Assembly (NCBI RefSeq): GCF_024509525.1
Contig: NZ_JAMWEM010000002.1
Coordinates: 124,001-188,000, forward strand
Length of the DNA: 64,000 bases
Origin: Streptococcus suis
Lineage (GTDB): Bacteria > Bacillota > Bacilli > Lactobacillales > Streptococcaceae
Reading direction: 5' to 3'
Of this stretch, positions 41,018 through 50,647 are shown piece after piece. A model generated the notes under the pieces. It saw only the letters and a list, made by a program, of their open reading frames with translations. It ran no database searches and was not told the origin of the DNA. Within the stretch, counting starts at the first letter, position 1. The number at the start of each line of letters is the position of its first letter. The translations under genes and the position numbers were made by a program.

Positions 41018-43686
41018 ACTACTCCTCCTAATTTCTTTCTAACTACCATTGGTAAAATGCCGCCGTGACGGTAGTAACGAATATCTGCGACTGCATCGAA
41101 ACGCAGGCGGACTTGAAATTCTTTGGTACCTTCTTCCGAAATTGCCCGCACTTGAATCAACTGGCCAACTGTTGGCTCTGCTGGCAAATCAATGTCATAA
41201 CGTTCTAAACCTGTCAAACCAAGACTTTCTGCTGTCTGTCCTTCTAAAAATTGCAAAGGTAAGACACCCATCATGACAAGGTTGGAGCGGTGGATGCGTT
41301 CAAAGGATTCGGCCAAAACAGCCTTGACACCTAGCAAGCTGGCTCCCTTGGCCGCCCAATCGCGACTGGACCCCATACCATAATCTTTTCCAGCAATGAC
41401 CAAGCTACCGATACCTGTAGCCTGATAGGCCATAGCCGCATCATAGATAGGCACAATGTCGCCTTGGTAGCGAGTCCAGCCGCCAATTTTCCCAGCCGCC
41501 AGTTCATTCTTAATACGGATATTGGCAAAGGTCCCACGCATCATCACCTCGTGGTTGCCCCGACGGCTACCATAGGAGTTGAAGTCCATAAAGCTAACGC
41601 CATTTTCTTCCAGATACTGTGCCGCTGGACTGGTCCGAGCAATGTTTCCTGCCGGCGAAATGTGGTCTGTTGTGACCGTGTCCCCAAACTTAGCCAACAC
41701 AGCTAGATTTCGTAACGGTTGCAGAGTCAAATCTTCCTTCAAATTATCAAAGTAAGGCGGATTTTGAATATAGGTTGACTTCTTATCCCACTGATAATTT
41801 TTGCTTGCCTCTGTTTCAATCTCATTCCAAGCCTGACTGTCTGTGAAGACTTGTTTGTATTCCTCTTTAAACAAATCTGGGGTAACATAGCGTTCGATAT
41901 AGGCATCTACTTCATCCCGACTTGGCATGATATCTGCCAAATAAACAGCCTGCCCTGCTTTGTCAAAACCTAAAGGCTCGTTCGTCAAGTCGCAATTCAT
42001 GTTGCCAGCCAAAGCATAGGCCACTACCAGCGGAGGACTGGCCAGGAAATTAGCCTTAACCAAGGGGTTAATCCGCCCTTCAAAGTTGCGGTTCCCCGAT
42101 AGGACAGCCGATACCAGCAAATCCTCCTCTTTGATAGCCTCAGCCACCTCTGGCAATAAATCGCCTGAGTTTCCGATACAAGTAGTACAGCCATAGCCTA
42201 CCAAATTAAAGCCAAGGGCATCTAGGTAAGACTGCAAGCCTGAATCCCGCAAGTAGCCTGTAACAACCTTGGAGCCTGGTGCCAAGGAGGTTTTGACTGT
42301 CTTAGCCACTGTCAAACCTCGTTCTACTGCATTTTTGGCTAAGAGACCAGCAGCCAGGAGGACATATGGGTTTGAGGTGTTGGTACAAGAAGTAATAGCT
42401 GCAATAGCCACATGACCTGTTGTGATTTCTGCCTTCTGGCCCGATACAAAGACAACCTCAGCTGTCTTATCTAATTCAGCCACTTCCAAACCAAAACCAC
42501 GTACCCCTGCTTCACGGACTAGACTGGCTTGAAATTCTTCCTTGGCGTATGCCAGTTCAATCAAATCCTGTGGCCGCTTGGGTCCTGAGATAGAAGGTGT
42601 CAAGCTGGACAGGTCTAACTCCAACACCTTGGTATAGGTTGGAATCTTCTCCTCATCATAGTAGAAATGATTGGCCTTGGCATAGGCTTCTGTCCGTGCA
42701 ATCTGCTCTTCTGAACGGTTGGTCAACCTCATATAGTTGAGAGTTTCCGCATCGATTGGGAAATAGCCACAGGTAGCTCCATACTCGGGAGCCATATTGG
42801 CAACAGTCGCCCGGTCCGCCAAGGTCAAAGAAGCGAGACCTGGTCCGAAAAACTCTACAAATTTACCAACGACATTTTCCTGACGCAAGACCTGGGTAAC
42901 CTTCAAGGCCAAGTCTGTGGCAGTTGCTATCTTGGGCATCTGACCTACCAAGCGAACACCAATCACTTCAGGAACTGGGAAATAAGAAGCCTCACCAAGC
43001 ATAGCAGCTTCTGCCTCAATTCCACCGACACCCCAACCAAGTACGCCGATTCCGTTGATCATGGTGGTATGACTGTCTGTTCCGAACATGGAATCAGGAT
43101 AGAGCCAGCCGTCTTTTTCAATAATGACATCACTTAGAAACTCAATATTAACCTGGTGGATAATCCCAGTTGCAGGCGGAACAGCGCGGTAGTTTTCAAA
43201 TGATTGCTCTGCCCATTTCAAAAACCGGTAACGCTCCTGGTTGCGTTGAAATTCTAAGGCAATATTGTCTTCCAAGGCCCTATCTGTCCCAAAAACATCC
43301 ACCTGTACACTATGGTCGATGACCAGGTCCACAGGAATCTCTGGATTGATGACTTCTGGATTGCCCCCTTGTTTGACAACAGCATCACGCATGGAAGCTA
43401 GGTCAACAACAACTGGCACACCTGTAAAGTCCTGTAATATAACTCGGCTTGGCTTGAAGGGAATTTCTCCCTGTGGAGCAGCAGCCTGATAGGCAATCAG
43501 GTTTTCAATGTGAGATTTCACAACATCTATACCGTCTTCTTTACGGAGAAGGCTTTCCAACAAAACACGAATTGTATAAGGCAATGTATGAATATCCACT
43601 CCGTTTTCTTGACACGCCTTTTCCAAATCAAAATAGGAATACGCATCTTTTCCAAGATACAGCTCATTTGTAAACCTTTTCTTCAT
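41014..43686 (-). CDS. acnA: Aconitate hydratase
   Basis: 890 aa from the ATG at 43686 (SD GAGG, 8 nt); a GTG at 43695 is too close to it. AcnA-type aconitase: [4Fe-4S] Cys residues in [11 protein letters not shown] and [22 protein letters not shown] near the C-terminus is the swivelling domain active-site Ser. Isomerises citrate to isocitrate. First of three genes for citrate to 2-oxoglutarate; no other TCA genes are near. Streptococci that have this branch use it for glutamate synthesis. Confidence 0.95.
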   Translation of the reverse strand: MKKRFTNELYLGKDAYSYFDLEKACQENGVDIHTLPYTIRVLLESLLRKEDGIDVVKSHIENLIAYQAAAPQGEIPFKPSRVILQDFTGVPVVVDLASMRDAVVKQGGNPEVINPEIPVDLVIDHSVQVDVFGTDRALEDNIALEFQRNQERYRFLKWAEQSFENYRAVPPATGIIHQVNIEFLSDVIIEKDGWLYPDSMFGTDSHTTMINGIGVLGWGVGGIEAEAAMLGEASYFPVPEVIGVRLVGQMPKIATATDLALKVTQVLRQENVVGKFVEFFGPGLASLTLADRATVANMAPEYGATCGYFPIDAETLNYMRLTNRSEEQIARTEAYAKANHFYYDEEKIPTYTKVLELDLSSLTPSISGPKRPQDLIELAYAKEEFQASLVREAGVRGFGLEVAELDKTAEVVFVSGQKAEITTGHVAIAAITSCTNTSNPYVLLAAGLLAKNAVERGLTVAKTVKTSLAPGSKVVTGYLRDSGLQSYLDALGFNLVGYGCTTCIGNSGDLLPEVAEAIKEEDLLVSAVLSGNRNFEGRINPLVKANFLASPPLVVAYALAGNMNCDLTNEPLGFDKAGQAVYLADIMPSRDEVDAYIERYVTPDLFKEEYKQVFTDSQAWNEIETEASKNYQWDKKSTYIQNPPYFDNLKEDLTLQPLRNLAVLAKFGDTVTTDHISPAGNIARTSPAAQYLEENGVSFMDFNSYGSRRGNHEVMMRGTFANIRIKNELAAGKIGGWTRYQGDIVPIYDAAMAYQATGIGSLVIAGKDYGMGSSRDWAAKGASLLGVKAVLAESFERIHRSNLVMMGVLPLQFLEGQTAESLGLTGLERYDIDLPAEPTVGQLIQVRAISEEGTKEFQVRLRFDAVADIRYYRHGGILPMVVRKKLGGVV

Positions 43687-43716
43687 CTGACTCACCTCAT
43701 CTTATTTTGTCTTTAT

Positions 43717-43722
43717 ATTATA
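43717..43722 (-). promoter_or_regulatory. -10 box of acnA-gltA-icd operon
   Basis: TATAAT on the minus strand, 31 bp before the acnA ATG; T and G at the extended -10 position (TATGTATAAT). The rest of the 303-bp gap to nrdH holds the NrdR boxes and nrdH promoter listed separately; nothing else coding is seen. Confidence 0.6.
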
Positions 43723-43871
43723 CATAATTAGTTTATAAAAAAGCAACACCCTCTTTACTCGCTATGTTACATTTTATAACACGAATGTATAGGTTAATGT
43801 TTCTTATCACTAAGATGAACAGAAAAATCTAATTTTTCTAACAAGATTGGAGACTTTTAACAATTGGTTTT

Positions 43872-43919
43872 ACACTATATATAGTACCTGGTTGTTAAGT
43901 GCAGCACTATATTTAGTTT
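43872..43919 (+). promoter_or_regulatory. Two NrdR boxes upstream of nrdH
   Basis: ACACTATATATAGTAC (43872-43887) is a near-perfect NrdR box; GCACTATATTTAGTTT (43904-43919) is a second. Their centres are 32 bp apart, about three helical turns, the spacing typical of NrdR regulation. They lie just ahead of the nrdH -35, so NrdR with dATP would repress nrdHE(F). Confidence 0.9.
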
Positions 43920-43926
43920 TTCTTTC

Positions 43927-43955
43927 TTGACTTTCATTCAAAAATCTTGTATCCT
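43927..43955 (+). promoter_or_regulatory. nrdH promoter
   Basis: TTGACT (43927-43932), 17-bp spacer, TATCCT (43950-43955); 34 bp before the nrdH ATG. Confidence 0.75.
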
Positions 43956-43989
43956 AGATTGGTGATATTTACAAAACAAGGAGACAAAT

Positions 43990-44208
43990 ATGGTAACTAT
44001 TTATTCAAAGAATGATTGTGTCCAATGCAAAATGACAAAAAAATTCTTAGATCAACACAATGTCACTTATACAGAAATTAATCTTGATGAGCAGCCAGAA
44101 TTTATTGAACACGTCAAAGGATTGGGTTTCTCTTCTGCACCGGTCATTGAAACCGAAACAGAAAGTTTCTCTGGTTTCCAACCTGGAAAACTAAAAAGTC
44201 TAATCTAA
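43990..44208 (+). CDS. nrdH: Glutaredoxin-like protein NrdH
   Basis: 72 aa thioredoxin fold with the redox pair CVQC (Cys11/Cys14) and the cis-Pro in SAPVIET. NrdH supplies electrons to the class Ib ribonucleotide reductase NrdEF. First gene of the cluster, 89 bp before nrdE. Confidence 0.94.
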   Translation: MVTIYSKNDCVQCKMTKKFLDQHNVTYTEINLDEQPEFIEHVKGLGFSSAPVIETETESFSGFQPGKLKSLI

Positions 44209-44297
44209 AACGATCCAATTTTCGAAGACGATTGTTCTTTCGAACAGTTGCCTTCTTTATTATCTTGTATTACATAACTTAGAAAGAGATTACAAAC

Positions 44298-46457
44298 ATG
44301 AGTTTGAAAGAATTAGGCGATGTGTCCTACTTTCGTTTGAATAACGAAATTAACCGTCCTGTCAATGGACAAATCCCGCTTCACAAGGACCAAGAAGCGG
44401 TTAAGGCCTTCTTTAAAGAAAACGTCCTCCCAAATACCAAACAATTTGATTCCATTTTGGATAAGATTGCTTTCTTATTAGAAGAAAACTATCTTGAGAA
44501 AGAATTTTTGGACCAATACAGTCAAGAATTTCTCATCAAGATTGATCAATTCTTGAAAGACCAAAATTTCCGCTTCAAGTCTTTCATGGCTGCCTACAAG
44601 TTTTACAACCAGTATGCTCTTAAAACCAACGACGGTGCCTACTACTTAGAAAGTATGGAAGATCGCGTTCTTTTCAATGCCTTGTATTTTGCTGAAGGCG
44701 ACGAAGAATTAGCACTAAACCTGGCCAACGAAATGATTCATTTGCGTTACCAGCCTGCTACTCCTTCCTTCCTCAACGCAGGCCGTGCCCGTCGTGGTGA
44801 GTTGGTATCTTGCTTCCTCATCCAAGTCACAGACGATATGAATGCTATTGGACGTTCTATCAACTCTGCGCTGCAATTGTCCCGTATCGGTGGTGGTGTT
44901 GGTATTTCCCTTAGCAACTTGCGTGAGGCAGGGGCTCCAATCAAGGGTTACGAGGGAGCTGCTTCCGGAGTGGTTCCTGTTATGAAACTTTTCGAGGACA
45001 GCTTCTCTTACTCTAACCAACTTGGCCAACGCCAAGGGGCTGGCGTGGTTTACCTGGATGTCTTTCACCCAGACATTATCGCCTTTCTTTCAACTAAGAA
45101 GGAAAATGCCGATGAGAAAGTGCGTGTGAAGACCTTGTCACTAGGGGTTACTATCCCTGATAAGTTTTATGAATTGGCGCGTAAAAATGAAGATATGTAC
45201 CTCTTCAGCCCTTACTCAGTTGAGTTGGAATATGGTGTGCCTTACAGCTACCTTGATATTACGGAGAAATACGACGAGTTGGTGGCAAACCCACGCATTC
45301 GTAAGACAAAAATCAAGGCGCGTGATCTAGAAACTGAAATCTCTAAACTCCAACAAGAGTCTGGCTATCCTTATGTCATCAACATTGATACTGCCAACCG
45401 TAGCAATCCTGTTGACGGCAAGATTATCATGTCTAACCTCTGTTCAGAAATTCTACAAGTCCAAACGCCAAGCGTCATCAATGATTCTCAGGAATACTTG
45501 ACAATGGGGACAGATGTATCATGCAACCTTGGTTCAACCAACATCGTCAACCTCATGAAGTCACCTGACTTTGGACGTTCTGTCCGTACCATGACACGCG
45601 CCTTGACCTATGTGACGGACCACTCGCACATTTCTGCAGTACCGTCTATCGAAGCTGGTAACGAGCAAGCTCATTCTATCGGTCTTGGTGCTATGGGACT
45701 TCACTCTTATTTGGCCCAGAACCTAATCGACTACGGTTCAAAAACAGCCGTAGAATTTACCAACATCTACTTTATGCTCCTTAACTACTGGACCTTGGTA
45801 GAATCAAATAACATTGCCCGTGAACGCAAGGCAACCTTCCATAATTTTGACAAATCAAAATACGCAGACGGCACTTATTTCGATAAATACGTGACTGGTG
45901 ACTACCAACCACAATCTGACCGCGTCAAAGAACTTTTTGAAGGCATTTTCATTCCAAGTGGACAAGATTGGGCTGACCTCCGTGAAAAAGTAAAAGCTGA
46001 CGGCCTCTATCATCAAAACCGCCTAGCTGTTGCACCAAACGGATCTATCAGCTACATCAACGATGTTTCTGCTTCTATTCACCCAATCACACAACGGATT
46101 GAAGAACGCCAAGAGAAGAAAATCGGTAAAATCTACTATCCAGCAGCTGGTTTGGCAACAGAAACCATTCCATTCTACAAGTCTGCCTATGATATGGATA
46201 TGCGGAAAGTTATCGATGTCTATGCTGCCGCAACAGAACACGTTGACCAAGGATTGTCCCTCACTCTCTTCCTCCGTAGTGAGCTTCCAAAAGAACTCTA
46301 CGAATGGAAAACCGAGAACAAGCAAACCACCCGCGACCTCTCTATCCTCCGCAACTACGCCTTCAATAAAGGCATCAAGTCAATCTACTACGTCCGTACC
46401 TTTACAGATGACGGTGAAGAAGTCGGAGCAAACCAATGTGAAAGTTGTGTAATTTAA
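44298..46457 (+). CDS. nrdE: Class Ib ribonucleotide reductase large subunit
   Basis: 719 aa. Ten-stranded alpha/beta barrel with catalytic Cys (LVSCFLIQVTDDMNAI and SNLCSEILQ), the radical-chain Asn/Glu region and C-terminal redox pair CESC. No N-terminal ATP-cone, as usual for Ib, so allosteric activity control is missing. Reduces NDPs to dNDPs with NrdF and NrdH. Confidence 0.96.
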   Translation: MSLKELGDVSYFRLNNEINRPVNGQIPLHKDQEAVKAFFKENVLPNTKQFDSILDKIAFLLEENYLEKEFLDQYSQEFLIKIDQFLKDQNFRFKSFMAAYKFYNQYALKTNDGAYYLESMEDRVLFNALYFAEGDEELALNLANEMIHLRYQPATPSFLNAGRARRGELVSCFLIQVTDDMNAIGRSINSALQLSRIGGGVGISLSNLREAGAPIKGYEGAASGVVPVMKLFEDSFSYSNQLGQRQGAGVVYLDVFHPDIIAFLSTKKENADEKVRVKTLSLGVTIPDKFYELARKNEDMYLFSPYSVELEYGVPYSYLDITEKYDELVANPRIRKTKIKARDLETEISKLQQESGYPYVINIDTANRSNPVDGKIIMSNLCSEILQVQTPSVINDSQEYLTMGTDVSCNLGSTNIVNLMKSPDFGRSVRTMTRALTYVTDHSHISAVPSIEAGNEQAHSIGLGAMGLHSYLAQNLIDYGSKTAVEFTNIYFMLLNYWTLVESNNIARERKATFHNFDKSKYADGTYFDKYVTGDYQPQSDRVKELFEGIFIPSGQDWADLREKVKADGLYHQNRLAVAPNGSISYINDVSASIHPITQRIEERQEKKIGKIYYPAAGLATETIPFYKSAYDMDMRKVIDVYAAATEHVDQGLSLTLFLRSELPKELYEWKTENKQTTRDLSILRNYAFNKGIKSIYYVRTFTDDGEEVGANQCESCVI

Positions 46458-46776
46458 GACACTAACATTCATTGATGCTGAAGCATCTAATGAATGAACG
46501 GTACTAACTATTTAATCAGTACCTAAGTGGCTTACTAACTCGAAAAGTTGTTAGTATCGAACGACTTCTCTCAGGTCGTAACTTTCACAAGATTAGCTGT
46601 TGGCAAGCCAACTACCTAATCTACGCTAACCGCTATGAGCGGATTAGCTAGCTAGCTTACTAACTCTGAGAAATTGTGACTGTACACAAACTAATCTAAA
46701 GAACGTCCTTGGGGCGTTTTTTAGCAGAAAATATGATACAATAGTATAGATATTTCGATAAAAGAAAGAGATAAAT
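46458..46776 (+). repeat. Multi-hairpin non-coding segment between nrdE and nrdF
   Basis: 319 bp with no ORF. At least six consecutive hairpins: 46466-46496 (12 bp stem), 46500-46523, 46533-46556, 46561-46579, 46590-46622 (two stacked stems), 46625-46648 (10 bp with one bulge), followed by an intrinsic terminator at 46702-46722. The 12-mer GCTTACTAACTC occurs twice, at 46530 and 46656. It looks like a dispersed repeat (BOX- or RUP-like) or a structured RNA. The extended -10 of nrdF (TGATACAAT, ending 46742) follows. Confidence 0.65.
46702..46722 (+). terminator. Terminator between nrdE and nrdF
   Basis: AACGTCC/GGGCGTT-type stem with two wobble pairs and a T-run; it would end nrdHE transcripts before the nrdF promoter. 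Confidence 0.75.
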
Positions 46777-47736
46777 ATGGAAACCTACTACAAAGCCATA
46801 AACTGGAACGCCATTGAGGATGTGATCGACAAGTCAACTTGGGAAAAGTTGACCGAGCAATTCTGGCTCGATACGCGGATTCCCTTGTCAAACGACTTGG
46901 ATGACTGGCGTAAACTGACTGCCCAAGAAAAAGACTTGGTTGGGAAGGTCTTTGGCGGATTGACCCTCTTGGATACCCTTCAATCTGAAACAGGTGTCCA
47001 AGCTCTTCGCAACGATATTCGTACACCACACGAGGAAGCTGTTTACAATAATATCCAATTCATGGAGTCAGTCCATGCCAAGTCTTACTCTTCTATCTTT
47101 TCAACCTTGAACACCAAATCTGAGATTGAAGACATTTTTGAGTGGACCAACAGCAACGAATATTTGCAACGCAAGGCAAAGATTATCAACGAAATCTACG
47201 AAACCGGTACTCCACTTGAGAAGAAAGTAGCCAGCGTTTTCCTCGAAACCTTCCTCTTCTACTCTGGTTTCTTCACGCCACTCTACTACCTTGGTAACAA
47301 CAAATTGCCTAACGTAGCTGAGATTATCAAACTAATCATCCGTGACGAGTCGGTTCATGGCACCTACATCGGTTACAAATTCCAACTTGGTTTCAATGAA
47401 TTGTCTGAAGAAGAGCAGGGCAAACTCCGCGACTGGATGTATGACTTACTCTATCAACTCTATGAAAACGAAGAAGGGTATACCGAGTCACTCTATGATG
47501 CAGTCGGTTGGACTGAAGAAGTGAAGACCTTCCTTCGCTACAATGCCAATAAAGCTCTCATGAACTTGGGACAAGATCCACTCTTCCCAGATTCAGCGGA
47601 TGATGTCAACCCAATCGTTATGAACGGCATCTCAACTGGTACTTCTAACCACGACTTCTTCTCTCAAGTCGGTAACGGCTACCTGCTCGGTGAAGTGGAA
47701 GCCATGCAAGATAACGACTACCTCTATGGTCTATAA
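46777..47736 (+). CDS. nrdF: Class Ib ribonucleotide reductase small subunit
   Basis: 319 aa. Metal ligands as in NrdF: Asp66, Glu97, His100, Glu157, Glu191, His194 and the radical Tyr104 (ESVHAKSYS). In vivo the family uses a Mn(III)2-tyrosyl cofactor formed with NrdI, but no nrdI lies in this cluster. Own promoter (-10 at 46737-46742); separated from nrdE by hairpins and a terminator, so its dose may differ from NrdE. Confidence 0.95.
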   Translation: METYYKAINWNAIEDVIDKSTWEKLTEQFWLDTRIPLSNDLDDWRKLTAQEKDLVGKVFGGLTLLDTLQSETGVQALRNDIRTPHEEAVYNNIQFMESVHAKSYSSIFSTLNTKSEIEDIFEWTNSNEYLQRKAKIINEIYETGTPLEKKVASVFLETFLFYSGFFTPLYYLGNNKLPNVAEIIKLIIRDESVHGTYIGYKFQLGFNELSEEEQGKLRDWMYDLLYQLYENEEGYTESLYDAVGWTEEVKTFLRYNANKALMNLGQDPLFPDSADDVNPIVMNGISTGTSNHDFFSQVGNGYLLGEVEAMQDNDYLYGL

Positions 47737-47782
47737 GTATCACAATTGAAACATCTGAAAATCGTCTAGCGATTACTAAACT

Positions 47783-47828
47783 AAAAAAATACGAGTAAAA
47801 CCAGTTTATGGACTTACTCGTATTTTTT
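47783..47828. terminator. Bidirectional terminator between nrdF and the YtxH gene
   Basis: AAAATACGAGTAA/TTACTCGTATTTT stem with a 15-nt loop and A/T-runs on both sides. Confidence 0.85.
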
Positions 47829-47841
47829 ATTTGTTAAATGA

Positions 47842-48333
47842 TTACTGACTATTATCCTGGGGCTCTACTAAATCATCTATAGTAAGCTCAATATCTTCTT
47901 GCTCTATATCGTTTTCTTCTCTAGTTGGTAAACTAGCTACTGTTTTCTCTTTAATAGATGCAATTAAATCGCCGGTTGTTAGATTTTGTTCCGCAATTTT
48001 TTCCTTGATTTGCTCAATCCGCTCTTTGGATTGTTCCTTGACAACCTGAGCCTTTTCCTTGCCTGATTTCATCAAATCATCAACCGTTAACTCACCTGTC
48101 TCAAATTGCTCCTTGACTTCTTGGTATTTTCCAACAGCCTGTTCTTTTAAATCTTGAGCTTTATGAAGGAGTTCTGCATTGATTTCTTCATAATTTTCTT
48201 GATAGTCTTTTGTAAAATTGACAACACGCTCCTTAAGAGCCTTACCCGATTTGCTAGTTAAGAAAACTGCCGCTGCAGCTCCTCCTGCTACACCTAACAA
48301 AATGCTTGTAAAAATACTCGATTTTTTAACCAT
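47842..48333 (-). CDS. YtxH-domain protein
   Basis: 163 aa. One N-terminal TM helix with the Gly/Ala-rich GVAGGAAAAVFLTSKSGK motif (about 13-30), then a long charged amphipathic helix. YtxH proteins are envelope-associated and stress-linked in Bacillus. Last gene of hprK-lgt-DUF948-YtxH. Function unproven. Confidence 0.85.
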   Translation of the reverse strand: MVKKSSIFTSILLGVAGGAAAAVFLTSKSGKALKERVVNFTKDYQENYEEINAELLHKAQDLKEQAVGKYQEVKEQFETGELTVDDLMKSGKEKAQVVKEQSKERIEQIKEKIAEQNLTTGDLIASIKEKTVASLPTREENDIEQEDIELTIDDLVEPQDNSQ

Positions 48334-48334
48334 A

Positions 48335-48727
48335 TTATTCTCCTTTCTTGCCTAAAATAGATGAAAATAGATTGATAGCCGACAAAACACCTCCGGCCTT
48401 GGCTGTATTTTTCCCTGCCTCTTTGGCTTTAACAGTCAAATCACGTGCTGAGGCATTAAGATCTGAAACTGAAGTGGATAAATCTGCGACAGCAACAAAG
48501 AGTGGATCTAGGGTAGATACCTTACCATTGACATCTTCAACCAAAACATTGGTTTTTGCTAAGAGTTCGTTTGTTTGGTAAAGAGTGACATTGACATCAC
48601 TAGTTAAAATCTGTAAACTCTTTTGGGCTTCATCTGTCACTTTGGACAATTTGTTCAATAGTAAAACAATATAGATGGATACTGCCACGATAGAAAGCGC
48701 AATAATTAAGATAGAAATTTCAATCAT
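48335..48727 (-). CDS. DUF948 membrane protein
   Basis: 130 aa; N-terminal TM helix (about 4-24) and a predicted coiled-coil with LQILTSDVNVTLYQTN-type heptads. In many streptococci and staphylococci DUF948 precedes a YtxH gene, and the pair is thought to act at the cell envelope. One bp from the YtxH start. Confidence 0.85.
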   Translation of the reverse strand: MIEISILIIALSIVAVSIYIVLLLNKLSKVTDEAQKSLQILTSDVNVTLYQTNELLAKTNVLVEDVNGKVSTLDPLFVAVADLSTSVSDLNASARDLTVKAKEAGKNTAKAGGVLSAINLFSSILGKKGE

Positions 48728-48738
48728 ATAAATCTCCT

Positions 48739-49518
48739 TTAAGATTGATAATAAGGAATATTTTTATATCTACGTCTATAGACAATCAGAGCTACTCCTA
48801 ATAAAATGAAAACTGCTGACAACCACTGAGATACACGAATCCCTAGGAACATGAGGCTATCTGTACGCATTCCTTCGATCAATAACCGTCCTATCCCATA
48901 CCAAATTAAGTAAAAAGCGGTCACTTCTCCCTGTTTTAGTAAGGATGGTCTGCGACGAAGAAAACAAATGAGACCAAAACCAATTAAATTCCAGAGTGAT
49001 TCAAATAGGAAGGTTGGTTGTCGATAAGCACCATCGATATACATCTGCTCCCGAATAAAAGAAGGTAAGTAATTCAAATGATCAACCGCATTTCCATATG
49101 CTTCCTGATTAAAGAAATTCCCCCACCGTCCAATAGCTTGAGCTAGCATGACAGATGGTGCAGCTACATCTAAAAAATCCCAGGTATTGATAAATCGATA
49201 ACGAGTAAAGAAAAATAAGACTAGAGCACCAGTTATTAAACCGCCATAAAAAGCTAACCCACCGTTCCATATGGCAAAAACCTCTAAGATATTATCTTGA
49301 TAATCACTCCAAGAAAAGATAACGTAATAGAGTCTCGCCCCAAGAATGGATAAGGGGAAGGCGTAGAGAATAAAATCAAATATATCGCCAGGTAAAATCT
49401 TCCTACGCGGTGCCTCTTTACTAGCTAGATAAACACCAAGCATCAAACCGATTACAATACAAAGCGCATACCAGCGAATTTCAAGCGAACCAATGCGAAC
49501 AGCAATAGGATCAATCAT
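48739..49518 (-). CDS. lgt: Prolipoprotein diacylglyceryl transferase
   Basis: 259 aa, seven TM helices. Catalytic motif [12 protein letters not shown] with Arg and His/Asn environment and R in [13 protein letters not shown]. Transfers diacylglycerol to the lipobox Cys of lipoproteins. Overlaps hprK by 4 bp, a typical streptococcal pairing. Confidence 0.95.
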   Translation of the reverse strand: MIDPIAVRIGSLEIRWYALCIVIGLMLGVYLASKEAPRRKILPGDIFDFILYAFPLSILGARLYYVIFSWSDYQDNILEVFAIWNGGLAFYGGLITGALVLFFFTRYRFINTWDFLDVAAPSVMLAQAIGRWGNFFNQEAYGNAVDHLNYLPSFIREQMYIDGAYRQPTFLFESLWNLIGFGLICFLRRRPSLLKQGEVTAFYLIWYGIGRLLIEGMRTDSLMFLGIRVSQWLSAVFILLGVALIVYRRRYKNIPYYQS

Positions 49519-50450
49519 GCTTTCTCCTCCTTATTGCTTGCAATTAGATTGGATAGACGTTTTTCAAATTCTTTGGTCGCATCAAATCCCATTTGCTTCG
49601 CACGATAGTTCATGGCTGCTGCCTCTATGACCACTGATATATTTCGACCAGTTTTGACAGGAATACGAATCTGCGGAATCGTAATCCCAGCAATTTCAAT
49701 TGTATCTCCACCATTTCCAAGACGGTCAAAAACCTTTCCTGTATCATAATTTTCCAAGTAAACAGCTAGCTGAACTTCCGACGATTCCTTGACAGCACTA
49801 GCACCGTACAAACTCATAATATCGATAATTCCGACACCTCGAATTTCAATTAAGTGGCGCAAGATTTCTGCCGGTTCACCCCAAAGCGTCACATCATCTT
49901 TGGCATATACATCCACTCGGTCATCTGCAACGATTCGATGCCCTCTCTTAATCAATTCTAGACCTGTCTCACTTTTTCCGATTCCTGAATCTCCTTGAAT
50001 CAGCACCCCCATACCGTAAATATCCATGAGCACTCCATGAACACTGGTTCGATTCGCCAGACGACTATCTAAGAAAGAAGATAGTTCCCCTGACAAACGA
50101 CTAGTAGCAGTCTGGCTTTGGAAAACAGCAATTTTTTGTTCCCTTGCTGCACGGAGCATTTCTTCTGGAATTTCAAGCCCTCTTGCCACAATAACGACTG
50201 GCGTCTCTGGTTGAAACATTCTCCGCAAGACTTGGTAACGGTTATGAGAAGTCATGGCCATGAGATAAGACCACTCCTTCATCCCGATTAACTGAATTCG
50301 CTCAGGTGAATAATAATCAAAATAGCCCGTCATTTCTAAACCTGGTCGGGTAATATCCGAAGTGGTAATCTCCTTAAGCAAGAGCTCGTCATTGCTATAA
50401 GCAGCTTCAACTCGGACATGGTCAATCAAATCTTTGACAAATACAGTCAT
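49515..50450 (-). CDS. hprK: HPr kinase/phosphorylase
   Basis: 311 aa. Walker [10 protein letters not shown] (about 153-161), His138 in [10 protein letters not shown] and the signature [16 protein letters not shown]. It phosphorylates HPr at Ser46 under high fructose-1,6-bisphosphate and removes the phosphate at high Pi, controlling carbon catabolite repression. Its substrate HPr is encoded at 38,294-38,557. Confidence 0.96.
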   Translation of the reverse strand: MTVFVKDLIDHVRVEAAYSNDELLLKEITTSDITRPGLEMTGYFDYYSPERIQLIGMKEWSYLMAMTSHNRYQVLRRMFQPETPVVIVARGLEIPEEMLRAAREQKIAVFQSQTATSRLSGELSSFLDSRLANRTSVHGVLMDIYGMGVLIQGDSGIGKSETGLELIKRGHRIVADDRVDVYAKDDVTLWGEPAEILRHLIEIRGVGIIDIMSLYGASAVKESSEVQLAVYLENYDTGKVFDRLGNGGDTIEIAGITIPQIRIPVKTGRNISVVIEAAAMNYRAKQMGFDATKEFEKRLSNLIASNKEEKA

Positions 50451-50477
50451 AAGCTACCTCACACTTTCTTTGAAACT

Positions 50478-50483
50478 ATTATA
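50478..50483 (-). promoter_or_regulatory. -10 box of hprK operon
   Basis: TATAAT on the minus strand, 28 bp before the hprK ATG, SD TGAGG. Confidence 0.6.
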
Positions 50484-50525
50484 CCATAAGCTAGGTCTAT
50501 AAGGAGAAACAAGTGTATTATTTAT

Positions 50526-50556
50526 AAAAAAATCCCTCACTTTTGAGGGATTTTAG
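50526..50556 (-). terminator. Terminator of the glycan-use operon
   Basis: ATCCCTCA/TGAGGGAT stem with a short loop and T-run on the minus strand; separates the GH1 gene from hprK. Confidence 0.8.
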
Positions 50557-50647
50557 ATTCAAATATCTAACAAGTCGAAGCGTTTAAACTTACCGGATTG
50601 TTCTTGAGCACCTCTTCATACTCGCTGAAAATCAAAGGCTGGATTGA

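Noticed and set aside
46646..46655. GCTAGCTAGC palindrome as a separate operator
   Set aside because: It is part of a larger stem in the nrdE-nrdF hairpin series; no regulator evidence.
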